From assembly GCA_902783235.1 (NCBI GenBank), contig CACZQG010000155.1:1-5010 (forward strand): a stretch of DNA of 5,010 nt. The letters are read 5' to 3'. A model generated the notes under the pieces. It did no database searches. It was not told where the DNA came from and saw nothing but the letters and a program-made list of their open reading frames with translations. Source of the DNA: an uncultured Ruminococcus sp. (lineage in GTDB: Bacteria > Bacillota > Clostridia > Oscillospirales > Ruminococcaceae). How positions within the stretch are numbered: the first letter of the stretch is position 1; each line of letters opens with the position of its first letter. Positions 1 through 5,002 of the stretch are shown here, in pieces. Both the position numbers and the translations under genes were made by a program.

Positions 1-17
1 CGCCAGTATTCCTGCAC
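1..17 (-). CDS. Possible 5' end of a divergent gene, cut by the window edge
   Basis: On the minus strand a strong Shine-Dalgarno sequence (AAGGAGG, plus positions 22-28) lies 4 nt before a GTG at 17-15, which opens a frame reading V/M-Q-E-Y-W and runs off the window. The ribosome site shows that a minus-strand gene probably begins here. The 4-nt spacing is short, so the true start could instead be just outside the window. Five residues are too few to suggest a product. The gene would diverge from the sugar isomerase-like gene at 196 and share its intergenic region. Confidence 0.35.
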
Positions 18-52
18 CTTTCCTCCTTGAATTTCAGCATTTATTCTTCGCA

Positions 53-69
53 TAAATCTTCAAGATTTA
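53..69. promoter_or_regulatory. 17-bp perfect palindrome, possible operator
   Basis: TAAATCTT (53-60) and AAGATTTA (62-69) are perfect 8-bp inverted arms around a single C. It lies between the divergent gene start near position 17 and the plus-strand gene at 196, in the leader of the minus-strand gene. This compact symmetry suits a dimeric repressor site. It is AT-rich and has no T-run beside it, so it is not an intrinsic terminator. No regulator family is recognised, and chance cannot be excluded. Confidence 0.3.
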
Positions 70-147
70 ATTGGGACATCAATAACACAATAAAAATTAT
101 AATTCATATAGCTTTCCTTACTATCAATTCATTTTATCAGGTCATAG

Positions 148-153
148 TATAAT
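148..153 (+). promoter_or_regulatory. Candidate -10 box for the isomerase-nrdR operon
   Basis: A perfect TATAAT lies 42 nt upstream of the ATG at 196. No good -35 hexamer is found 16-18 bp upstream (CAATTC at the 17-bp position), so this would be a weak or activator-dependent promoter. On the opposite strand another TATAAT (plus positions 96-101) could serve the divergent gene, with TTGATA (122-127) upstream of it at a long 20-bp spacing. Confidence 0.4.
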
Positions 154-195
154 ACAGCATATTTCTCATGATCAGATTATGGAGGTGAACAGCAT

Positions 196-999
196 ATGCT
201 CAGAGCAGGAGTATCTACTGCCTGTCTTTATCCAAAGCTTTTGGAGGAATCAGTATACGACCTGGCTGTCAATGGTATCGACCATATTGAAATATTTGTA
301 AATACCGACAGCGAGCTGGAAAAAAAGTATATAAGCGGCATTGCCGATACACTCAGGCGTTTTGAGGTATCCTGCCGTTCTCTTCATCCCTTTACCTGTC
401 CTATGGAATCCATGCTTTTCTTTTCAGGATATGAAAGACGTACTCTGGATGCATTGGAATACTATAAAAAATACTTTGATACCATGAATATACTTGGTGC
501 TGAGGTAATGGTTTTCCACGGAAATAAAAGTATCCTCAAGCTCACCCCGGAAAGATACTGCGAATGCTTTATTCGTCTGGTAGAGCTTGGGAGACAGTTT
601 GGTATTACCGTAGCCCAGGAGAATGTTTCCCGCTGTCAGAGCGGGTCTTTAGAGTTTATGCAAAGTATGGTAAGTCTTATGGGTCAGAATGCACGTTTTG
701 TACTGGATACAAAGCAGGCAGTAAGAGCAGGAGAAAACAGCTTCAATATAGTCAGAACACTCAAGGATCATGTTATACACGTACATATCAGCGATCATGG
801 AGAAAAGGGAGACTGCCTGTTGATCGGTGAGGGTCGTTTCAATGTCAAGCAGCTTATAAATGTACTTTCCCAGGAAAGCCCTGATTGCTCGGTCATGCTT
901 GAATTGTACCGCAGCGGATTTCAGGGGATATCCGATCTGACGGACAGCTACAATACCCTTTGCACCATGATAAACAGCATACCACCTAAGGAGGAATAG
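196..999 (+). CDS. Sugar phosphate isomerase/epimerase-like TIM-barrel protein
   Basis: This 267-residue cytoplasmic protein belongs to the xylose isomerase-like TIM-barrel (AP endonuclease 2) superfamily, whose members isomerise or epimerise sugars or cleave DNA at abasic sites using divalent metals. Beta-strand ends carry the expected residues: E32 in HIEIF, H64 in SLHPF, H108 in VFHGN, E142 in AQENV, D171 in FVLDT, H195 and H197 in HVHISDHG, the GEGRF turn at 211-215, and E236 in MLELY. E142, D171, H197 and E236 are the likely metal ligands. Length is normal for a single-domain member. The ATG at 196 follows GGAGGTG (181-187) at good spacing. The stop lies 3 nt before nrdR, and the nrdR ribosome site is inside this gene's last codons, so the two are almost certainly co-transcribed. 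The substrate cannot be deduced from sequence; the family assignment is secure. Confidence 0.85.
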   Translation: MLRAGVSTACLYPKLLEESVYDLAVNGIDHIEIFVNTDSELEKKYISGIADTLRRFEVSCRSLHPFTCPMESMLFFSGYERRTLDALEYYKKYFDTMNILGAEVMVFHGNKSILKLTPERYCECFIRLVELGRQFGITVAQENVSRCQSGSLEFMQSMVSLMGQNARFVLDTKQAVRAGENSFNIVRTLKDHVIHVHISDHGEKGDCLLIGEGRFNVKQLINVLSQESPDCSVMLELYRSGFQGISDLTDSYNTLCTMINSIPPKEE

Positions 1000-1002
1000 C
1001 AA

Positions 1003-1467
1003 ATGAAATGTCCGAAATGCGGATATGACGAAACAAAGGTCACAGACTCACGCCCACTGGAGGACAGCATAAAAAGACGAAGGGCCTGCCCAAGATGCAG
1101 CTTTCGGTTCAATACCTACGAAAAGCCTGAAAAGCCTCTCCTTATGGTGAGAAAACGTGACGGGGAATTTGAACCCTTTGACAGAAACAAGCTGGTACGT
1201 GGAGTTTACAACGCCATAAAAAAACGCCCCGTCAGTGCGGAGCAGGTTGAAAGGATCGCCGATCATATTGAAAATCACTGTGCAAATAAGTTTATAGAAC
1301 AGATCGACTCTGTCACTATAGGAGATATGACTCTGGAATGCCTGAGAGATATAGACAGTGTGGCATATATAAGATTTGCCTCTGTTTATAAGGATTTTTC
1401 CGATGTTGAAAGCTTTGTACAGGCAATATCAGAGCTTAACCGGTGCAGATGCAGCGATACGGAATAA
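1003..1467 (+). CDS. nrdR: Transcriptional repressor NrdR (ribonucleotide reductase regulator)
   Basis: NrdR represses ribonucleotide reductase operons when dATP is plentiful, by binding NrdR boxes upstream of nrd genes. This 154-residue protein has the full family layout. An N-terminal zinc ribbon carries C3-x2-C6 and C29-x2-C32, with the DSR motif at 15-17 and the basic RRR at 25-27. An ATP-cone domain follows from about residue 47 to 137, opening with VRKRDGEFEPFDRNKL. Length is typical. The ATG at 1003 has AAGGAGG (988-994) 8 nt upstream, inside the end of the preceding gene, which indicates translational coupling or a shared mRNA. The C-terminal tail contains an extra CRC (148-150) that is probably not part of the zinc site. 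No nrd gene is in the window, so its targets lie elsewhere. Confidence 0.97.
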   Translation: MKCPKCGYDETKVTDSRPLEDSIKRRRACPRCSFRFNTYEKPEKPLLMVRKRDGEFEPFDRNKLVRGVYNAIKKRPVSAEQVERIADHIENHCANKFIEQIDSVTIGDMTLECLRDIDSVAYIRFASVYKDFSDVESFVQAISELNRCRCSDTE

Positions 1468-1482
1468 ATGATCAGGACAAAC

Positions 1483-1505
1483 CATGATAAGCCGGGTCTA
1501 TCATG
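1483..1505 (+). other. Hairpin downstream of nrdR, weak transcript-end candidate
   Basis: CATGATA (1483-1489) and TATCATG (1499-1505) form perfect 7-bp arms around a 9-nt GC-rich loop, beginning 15 nt after the nrdR stop. No T-run follows, so it is not a standard intrinsic terminator. It could be a 3'-end stabilising structure or an operator. The rest of the 1468-1658 gap is AT-rich, and I see nothing else in it except the promoter candidate near 1606. Confidence 0.3.
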
Positions 1506-1582
1506 CTGCAATAATATAATAGTATACAAATACTGATAACAGTTTTAGTCAAATACGTTGAATAATACGAATTTGCGTTTTT

Positions 1583-1614
1583 TTGTGGAAATTAGTTTCT
1601 GTTTGTGATATTAT
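1583..1614 (+). promoter_or_regulatory. Candidate extended -10 promoter for the small membrane protein gene
   Basis: TGATATTAT at 1606-1614 is an extended -10 element (TG, one base, TATTAT). The nearest -35-like sequence is TTGTGG at 1583-1588, with a long 20-bp spacer, so the extended -10 would have to carry most of the activity. Transcription would start near 1621, giving a leader of about 38 nt before the ATG at 1659. Confidence 0.4.
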
Positions 1615-1658
1615 AAACTATAGGCAATATCCAAACAGACCATTAAGGAGAAACAGAT

Positions 1659-2054
1659 ATGAGCAATAAAGATTTTTTCGATTCTGATGATTATACCGGA
1701 GGATTCGATACGAGGGATATAGAACAGAATAAGGTATTGGCAGCAATAGGATATATTCCTGTTTTATTCCTGGTACCGCTTCTTGCTGCACCTCATTCCA
1801 GATTTGCAAAATTCCATGCAAATCAGGGACTCATACTCACCATCTTTTCTTTAGCCCTTGGACTGGCTCGCAAGGTGCTGTGTATGATATTTGAGATCAT
1901 GCCTGTGTTCCGTCATTTTGTACCTACCATAATATCTTCTGTTGTGTCTGTGGCTGTACTGGCATATATGGTCATCGGCGTTATAACTGCTGCCCAGGGC
2001 AAAGCAAAAAAGCTCCCTGTTATCGGCGGAGTTATTGATATTATACACTATTGA
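1659..2054 (+). CDS. Small integral membrane protein, Tic20/DUF4870-like
   Basis: This 131-residue protein has an acidic, soluble N-terminus (about 1-24) and three likely membrane segments at roughly 26-43, 57-80 and 88-111. Before the second segment is FAKFHANQG (49-57), and after the third is GKAKKLPVIG (114-123). The HANQG motif and the C-terminal LPVIG-type motif are typical of small bacterial membrane proteins in the Tic20/DUF4870 group. Their bacterial function is not established; Tic20 itself acts in chloroplast protein import. AAGGAG (1645-1650) lies 8 nt upstream of the ATG. The gene appears monocistronic, with its own promoter candidate and a strong stem-loop 12 nt after its stop. 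It converges on the DUF4830 gene. Membrane location is confident; the family name is from motif memory. Confidence 0.8.
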   Translation: MSNKDFFDSDDYTGGFDTRDIEQNKVLAAIGYIPVLFLVPLLAAPHSRFAKFHANQGLILTIFSLALGLARKVLCMIFEIMPVFRHFVPTIISSVVSVAVLAYMVIGVITAAQGKAKKLPVIGGVIDIIHY

Positions 2055-2065
2055 TCTTACATGAG

Positions 2066-2093
2066 CATCAGGGAGAAAGTATTCTCCCTGATG
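2066..2093. terminator. Terminator stem between convergent genes
   Basis: CATCAGGGAGAA (2066-2077) and TTCTCCCTGATG (2082-2093) form a perfect 12-bp stem with a 4-nt AGTA loop. On the plus strand it is followed by GCTTGTTTTC, a weak T-rich tract suiting termination of the 1659-2054 transcript. On the minus strand no T-run follows. The stem overlaps the stop codon (2068-2070) and last codons of the DUF4830 gene, so it is also part of that reading frame. Confidence 0.7.
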
Positions 2094-2484
2094 GCTTGTT
2101 TTCAAACAGTGCAGCCCCGATAAGTATATCATCCTTTACCAGCAGCTCGGCTGTAACAGGCACTTCTTCCCCGTAGTTTTCTACGTTGAAAAGATACCTG
2201 TCTGCCTTTTGTCCCTTATACCTTTCAACAGGCAGACCAAGCTTTTGCTGCATCAGCGCATATTCAGCATAAATACCGCTGAATTCCCGGGGGACTGTTA
2301 TTATTGTGTGGATCGGGCTGCTCACCTTCCATCCCTTTATATTCAGCCAGGCTTCGAGAGCATATTCACTTTCAAGCCTTATTTCTTTTTCGGGCACCGG
2401 GCTGCCTGTCCTACAGGCAAAAAAAGCTCCTGTGCATATAACGGCAGCCGACAGTACTGCGGCTGTCCTTTTATTTATTTTCAC
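2068..2484 (-). CDS. Membrane-anchored or secreted DUF4830 protein
   Basis: This 138-residue protein starts with a basic N-terminus (MKINKR) and a hydrophobic stretch (about 8-23), giving a signal peptide or single anchor. C24 follows FFA, which resembles but does not match a lipobox, because the -3 position is Phe. The rest (about 38-128) resembles the DUF4830 domain of Clostridia. It has a helix ending in GW (51-52), then TVPREFSGIYAEYALMQ (63-79), the LGLPVERYKG segment (82-91), a YLFNVENY strand (97-104) and a final ELLVKDDILIGAAL strand pair. DUF4830 has no known function. The start is GTG (2484-2482), supported by AGGTGATC 4 nt upstream of the GTG, a good match to the 16S rRNA 3' end. 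It diverges from the pseudouridine synthase gene. Confidence 0.75.
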   Translation of the reverse strand: MKINKRTAAVLSAAVICTGAFFACRTGSPVPEKEIRLESEYALEAWLNIKGWKVSSPIHTIITVPREFSGIYAEYALMQQKLGLPVERYKGQKADRYLFNVENYGEEVPVTAELLVKDDILIGAALFENKPSGRILSP

Positions 2485-2589
2485 TTTTGATCACCTACTC
2501 ACATTTGCTTTAAGGGAGCATCTGACGGCAAAATTTCTATGCGGTTAAACTATTCCCTTAATGATTACTATTCCGGAGAGATGAAAAAT

Positions 2590-3366
2590 ATGTTAATGAG
2601 ACTTGATAAATTTTTATCGGATCAGACTCCTCTGTCCCGTTCTGAAATAAAAAAGAAGGCTTCGGGAGGACAAATAACCTTCAATGGAAATATTATTCGT
2701 GACTGCTCCGTAAAGATAGATCCGAAAGCATCCCATATCACCCTGTCAGGTAAACTTATAACCTACAGAAAAAACGTATACTACATAATGGACAAGCCAA
2801 AGGGAGTTGTTACAGCCACCAGGGATAAGAAGGATAAAACCGTCATCGACCTTTTGAAAGCCGAAGACAGACGGCGTGGTATATTCCCTGCCGGCAGACT
2901 GGACAAGGATACAACCGGCATGATACTGCTTACAGATGACGGGGAACTCAGTCACAAAATACTTTCTCCCGTCAGCCATATACCAAAGTACTATATTGTC
3001 CAACTTGCCGAAAGCTTCAAGACTGAATATGTAAATTTATTTAACAATAGTCTGAGTACCTCATCAGGTGAAGCTTTTCTCCCCGCAAAGGTCAAAGCCT
3101 TTAAAAATAACGCAAATATGGCATTTATCGAGCTTTTTGAAGGAAAGTTCCATCAGATAAAGATTATGTTTGAACTTGTGGGAAACAAGGTCATCAATTT
3201 GCGCCGTGTGCAGATGGGAAACCTGAAAATCCCCATAGAACTTAGGCTTGGCGAGTATGTGGAAATTATGCACAAATATATTGAGCAGCTGCTCGTAAAG
3301 CCCGATTTCAGCGTTGTTTTCGAGGAAATCGAGAAAAATTTTTCGTCATATTGGATAAACATTTAA
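2590..3366 (+). CDS. RsuA/RluB-family rRNA pseudouridine synthase
   Basis: This enzyme converts a specific uridine in rRNA to pseudouridine. In 258 residues it shows an N-terminal S4 RNA-binding domain (about 3-60, RLDKFLSD through GGQITFNG) and then the catalytic domain. The key motif is GRLDKDTTG (102-110), with D105 the presumed nucleophile. It is followed by LLTDDGELSHKI (113-124), KYY (133-135), the FHQIK motif (187-191) and VGNKVINLRRVQMG (197-210). I192 sits where most relatives have Arg (HQ-V/I-K-R-M-F). In-frame ATGs occur at 2539, 2581, 2590 and 2596. GGAGAG (2575-2580) abuts 2581 but is 9 nt from 2590, so I chose 2590, which is also close to the usual MRLDKFL start. The C-terminus runs about 25 residues past the conserved core. 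RsuA/RluB/RluE subtype, and so the target uridine, is undetermined. Confidence 0.93.
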   Translation: MLMRLDKFLSDQTPLSRSEIKKKASGGQITFNGNIIRDCSVKIDPKASHITLSGKLITYRKNVYYIMDKPKGVVTATRDKKDKTVIDLLKAEDRRRGIFPAGRLDKDTTGMILLTDDGELSHKILSPVSHIPKYYIVQLAESFKTEYVNLFNNSLSTSSGEAFLPAKVKAFKNNANMAFIELFEGKFHQIKIMFELVGNKVINLRRVQMGNLKIPIELRLGEYVEIMHKYIEQLLVKPDFSVVFEEIEKNFSSYWINI

Positions 3367-3390
3367 AGCGAAGTTTGTTAAATAAATGTC

Positions 3391-3419
3391 TTGCAATTTA
3401 GGCGGATTTTTGTTATTAT
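3391..3419 (+). promoter_or_regulatory. Sigma-A promoter with extended -10 for the sugar ATPase gene
   Basis: TTGCAA (3391-3396) and TATTAT (3414-3419) are separated by 17 bp, with TG at 3411-3412 giving an extended -10. Transcription should start near 3426, leaving a leader of about 55 nt. The promoter lies 25 nt after the pseudouridine synthase stop, so the ATPase gene is transcribed independently of it. Confidence 0.75.
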
Positions 3420-3430
3420 AATATATGTAA

Positions 3431-3454
3431 ATAAATCTGCATTCAGCGATTTAT
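3431..3454 (+). promoter_or_regulatory. Inverted repeat in the ATPase gene leader, possible operator
   Basis: ATAAATC (3431-3437) and GATTTAT (3448-3454) are perfect 7-bp arms with a 10-nt spacer, starting about 5 nt after the predicted transcription start. The position suits repressor control of a sugar-uptake gene, or a leader hairpin affecting mRNA stability. It ends 11 nt before the ribosome site and does not sequester it. There is no direct evidence for a binding protein. Confidence 0.3.
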
Positions 3455-3481
3455 ATCTATTCATTAGGAGGAAACGATACA

Positions 3482-4603
3482 ATGGCAAGTTTATCACTGC
3501 GTCACATCAATAAGAGATACCCCGGTGGCTTCCACGCTGTTAAGGATGTTAACCTGGAGATCATAGATAAGGAATTTATAATTCTTGTAGGCCCTTCCGG
3601 CTGCGGTAAATCAACTACACTCCGTATGATCGCAGGTCTTGAAGAAATATCCGATGGTGAACTTTACATCGGCGACCGTCTTGTAAATGATATCGCCCCC
3701 AAGGACAGAGATATTGCAATGGTTTTCCAGAACTATGCTCTGTATCCTCATATGACAGTTTATGATAATATGGCATTCGGACTTAAACTCAGAAAAGTCC
3801 CCAAGGAAGAAATAGATAAGAAGGTAAGAGAAGCTGCTAAGATGCTTGACCTTTCTCACCTGCTGGACAGAAAGCCGAGAGCTATGTCAGGCGGTCAGTG
3901 TCAGCGTGTTGCTTTAGGTCGTGCACTTGTACGTTCTCCTAAGGTATTTCTCCTTGACGAGCCTCTTTCAAACCTGGATGCTAAGCTCCGTGCTCAGATG
4001 AGAACCGAGATAGCTAAGCTCCACCTGAAGCTGGGTACAACATTCATCTATGTAACTCATGACCAGACAGAGGCTATGACAATGGGTGACAGAATCGTTG
4101 TTATGAAGGATGGTATCATCCAGCAGGTAGATACTCCTCAGGCACTTTACGAGAAGCCCTGCAACAAATTCGTTGCCGGATTCCTGGGTTCACCTCAGAT
4201 GAACTTTATTGATGCTGTACTTAAAAAGACTATCAACAAGTATGTTGTTGAATTCGGCTCTGCTCAGAACAAGTTCACAGTAGAGATCCCTGAATCCAAG
4301 GTAAATGCTACACTTGACAACTATGTTGACAAGGAGGTTACACTGGGTATCCGTCCTGAGAGCGTTCATGATGAGGAAATGTATCTTTCCAACGCTTCTA
4401 CAGGTATCGTTACTGCTAATGTTGACATTACAGAAATGATGGGTGCTGAAACATTCCTGTACCTTACTTGTGAGGGTACTCCTATCACAGCAAGAGTTTC
4501 ACCTCGTTCTACAGCTAAAACAGGTGATGTTATCAGAGTTGCTGTTGATCCTAACAAGATCCATCTGTTTGACAAGGATTCAGAGGAAACTATTATCAAC
4601 TGA
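3482..4603 (+). CDS. ugpC: Carbohydrate ABC importer ATPase, MsmX/UgpC/MalK type
   Basis: This 373-residue nucleotide-binding subunit hydrolyses ATP on the cytoplasmic face to power CUT1-type sugar import. It has every expected motif: Walker [10 protein letters not shown] (37-45), Q-loop Q83 in [13 protein letters not shown], signature [14 protein letters not shown] (135-148), Walker B VFLLDE (155-160) with catalytic E160, D-loop SNLDAKLR (163-170) and switch H193 in [17 protein letters not shown]-terminal OB/TOBE regulatory domain spans about 235-365, and the length is normal. C140 replaces the Arg usual after SGGQ. AGGAGG (3466-3471) lies 10 nt before the ATG, and the gene ends with tandem stops TGA TAA. 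No permease or binding protein is adjacent, and it has its own promoter and terminator. That suits a shared ATPase like Bacillus MsmX or Streptococcus MsmK, though this is inferred. Codon use is narrower than in its neighbours (many GCT, GTT and ACA codons), suggesting high expression. Databases use ugpC, msmX or malK for this group. Confidence 0.95.
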   Translation: MASLSLRHINKRYPGGFHAVKDVNLEIIDKEFIILVGPSGCGKSTTLRMIAGLEEISDGELYIGDRLVNDIAPKDRDIAMVFQNYALYPHMTVYDNMAFGLKLRKVPKEEIDKKVREAAKMLDLSHLLDRKPRAMSGGQCQRVALGRALVRSPKVFLLDEPLSNLDAKLRAQMRTEIAKLHLKLGTTFIYVTHDQTEAMTMGDRIVVMKDGIIQQVDTPQALYEKPCNKFVAGFLGSPQMNFIDAVLKKTINKYVVEFGSAQNKFTVEIPESKVNATLDNYVDKEVTLGIRPESVHDEEMYLSNASTGIVTANVDITEMMGAETFLYLTCEGTPITARVSPRSTAKTGDVIRVAVDPNKIHLFDKDSEETIIN

Positions 4604-4653
4604 TAACGCAGAAATAAGATATTTTCTTTATTTTCATATAATTTTTCTCTTTG

Positions 4654-4685
4654 AAAGAGCCGCAGTTTTACTGCGGCTCTTTTTT
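4654..4685 (+). terminator. Rho-independent terminator after the sugar ATPase gene
   Basis: AAAGAGCCGCAGT (4654-4666) pairs with ACTGCGGCTCTTT (4670-4682), a 13-bp stem with a 3-nt loop, and the T-run continues to 4685. It lies 50 nt after the stop codon. This is a strong, standard intrinsic terminator that separates the ATPase transcript from the small RNA locus downstream. Confidence 0.92.
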
Positions 4686-4779
4686 CAAGCATGAGGCTTG
4701 ACCTGTTTTGCAGCATCGGTTGATGTGAAAGATCAGCATATATCAGCCGGGGTGATAAAAATGAATATCTCAATAGCTG

Positions 4780-4808
4780 TTGACAAAAATAGCTTTGTGG
4801 TGTATAAT
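4780..4808 (+). promoter_or_regulatory. Perfect-consensus sigma-A promoter for a short antisense RNA
   Basis: TTGACA (4780-4785), a 17-bp spacer and TATAAT (4803-4808) match the housekeeping consensus exactly. No protein-coding gene follows on this strand; the predicted transcript starts near 4815 and meets a terminator by 4888. A perfect consensus promoter driving only about 75 nt is a hallmark of a regulatory RNA such as an antitoxin. Inverted arms TTGTGGT (4795-4801) and ACCACAA (4817-4823) flank the -10 box. Confidence 0.88.
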
Positions 4809-4819
4809 ATATAATAACC

Positions 4820-4852
4820 ACAAGATTGAATAAGTGTTTCCATGAGTAACAC
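4820..4852 (+). repeat. Direct repeat, copy 1 (antitoxin RNA 5' part)
   Basis: This is one copy of an imperfect direct repeat matching 4970-5002. Block one, ACAAGATTGAATAA (4820-4833), is identical in both copies. After a divergent stretch of about 5 nt, block two (4839-4852) shares TCCATGA, TA and CAC with two substitutions between them. In the RNA these blocks provide the antisense sequence to the toxin start region. Two blocks per copy resemble the DRa/DRb pair of pAD1 par. Confidence 0.88.
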
Positions 4853-4853
4853 G

Positions 4854-4888
4854 AAAAAAAACCGAGAGCGGCAACTCTCGGTTTTTTT
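4854..4888. terminator. Shared bidirectional terminator of the toxin-antitoxin module
   Basis: AAAAAAACCGAGAG (4855-4868) pairs with CTCTCGGTTTTTTT (4875-4888) around a CGGCAA loop, a perfect 14-bp stem. A run of eight As (4854-4861) on one side and seven Ts (4882-4888) on the other make it a complete intrinsic terminator in both directions. It ends the plus-strand antitoxin RNA and, 17 nt past the toxin stop codon, the minus-strand toxin mRNA. Confidence 0.93.
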
Positions 4889-4905
4889 GTTGGCTAATTG
4901 TCGGA

Positions 4906-4992
4906 TCATTTATGTCTGTCTAACCATTTGGTAATGAGGTTACCGACCACACTGCCCATAACAGACAAAACAAGATTGAATAAATAGTCCAT
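4906..4992 (-). CDS. Fst-like small hydrophobic toxin peptide (type I toxin-antitoxin)
   Basis: This is a 28-codon gene starting ATG at 4992-4990 and ending TGA at 4908-4906. The peptide begins MDYLFN, has one probable membrane helix (about residues 3-21, containing a GSVVG GxxxG packing motif at 13-17), and ends with the polar, basic tail KWLDRHK (22-28). A short membrane helix followed by W-L-x-x-R and charged residues is the plan of the Fst/par toxins, which damage membrane or nucleoid function when over-produced. The Pro common in Fst helices is absent. The ribosome site is exceptionally strong (GGAGGAGGTG, 6 nt before ATG). A terminator follows the stop, and an antisense RNA is encoded opposite. 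The peptide is real with good confidence; toxicity is inferred from architecture. It could instead be a non-toxic regulatory membrane peptide. Confidence 0.8.
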   Translation of the reverse strand: MDYLFNLVLSVMGSVVGNLITKWLDRHK

Positions 4993-5002
4993 GAATAGCA
5001 CC
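4970..5002 (+). repeat. Direct repeat, copy 2 (over the toxin start codon)
   Basis: This is the second copy of the repeat found at 4820-4852, 150 bp away centre to centre. Read on the minus strand it covers the end of the Shine-Dalgarno sequence (GTG), the start codon and codons 2-8 with the first base of codon 9. Because the toxin gene is transcribed in the opposite direction to the antitoxin RNA, a direct repeat in DNA becomes complementary sequence between the two RNAs. Confidence 0.88.

Larger units (their letters stand above)
4815..4888 (+). ncRNA. Predicted antitoxin RNA (RNAII-like) of a type I toxin-antitoxin module
   Basis: The predicted RNA is about 74 nt, from the perfect promoter at 4780-4808 to the terminator stem at 4855-4888. 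Its 5' half (4820-4852) nearly repeats the DNA at 4970-5002, which is the complement of the toxin's translation start. The RNA can therefore pair with the toxin mRNA over a perfect 14-nt block (codons 4-9) and a second block spanning the start codon, with one G-U wobble and one mismatch, up to the edge of the ribosome site. Its 3' half is the terminator shared with the toxin mRNA, giving a second complementary region. The expected role is to block translation of the 28-residue peptide. Size and layout match RNAII of pAD1 par. Exact ends are estimated. Confidence 0.75.

Noticed and set aside
2209..2548. Two plus-strand ORFs opposite the DUF4830 gene
   Set aside because: They lack ribosome sites and domain motifs, and lie antisense to a gene with a good start, signal segment and family match.
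2522..2551. Possible promoter CTGACG-18 bp-TAAACT for the pseudouridine synthase gene
   Set aside because: Only 4 of 6 matches in each hexamer and no extended -10; too weak to report as a feature.
2511..2560. Inverted repeat TAAGGGA/TCCCTTA between the DUF4830 and pseudouridine synthase genes
   Set aside because: The arms are short and 36 nt apart; without comparison to relatives it cannot be told from chance.
4686..4700. Small hairpin CAAGC/GCTTG after the ATPase terminator
   Set aside because: A 5-bp stem with no T-run; expected by chance and without clear role.
4761..4814. Plus-strand 17-codon ORF preceded by a GGGGTGAT ribosome-like sequence
   Set aside because: It overlaps the perfect promoter at 4780-4808 from end to end, would need transcription from further upstream past a strong terminator, and its product has no recognisable feature.
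4366..4821. Minus-strand 151-codon ORF opposite the end of the ATPase gene
   Set aside because: It is a shadow of the well-supported ATPase gene on the other strand and runs through its terminator; no homology motif is visible.
4842..4932. Plus-strand ORF starting ATGAGTAAC inside the antitoxin RNA
   Set aside because: It has no ribosome site and reads through the terminator stem; the ATG exists because this segment repeats the DNA over the toxin start codon.
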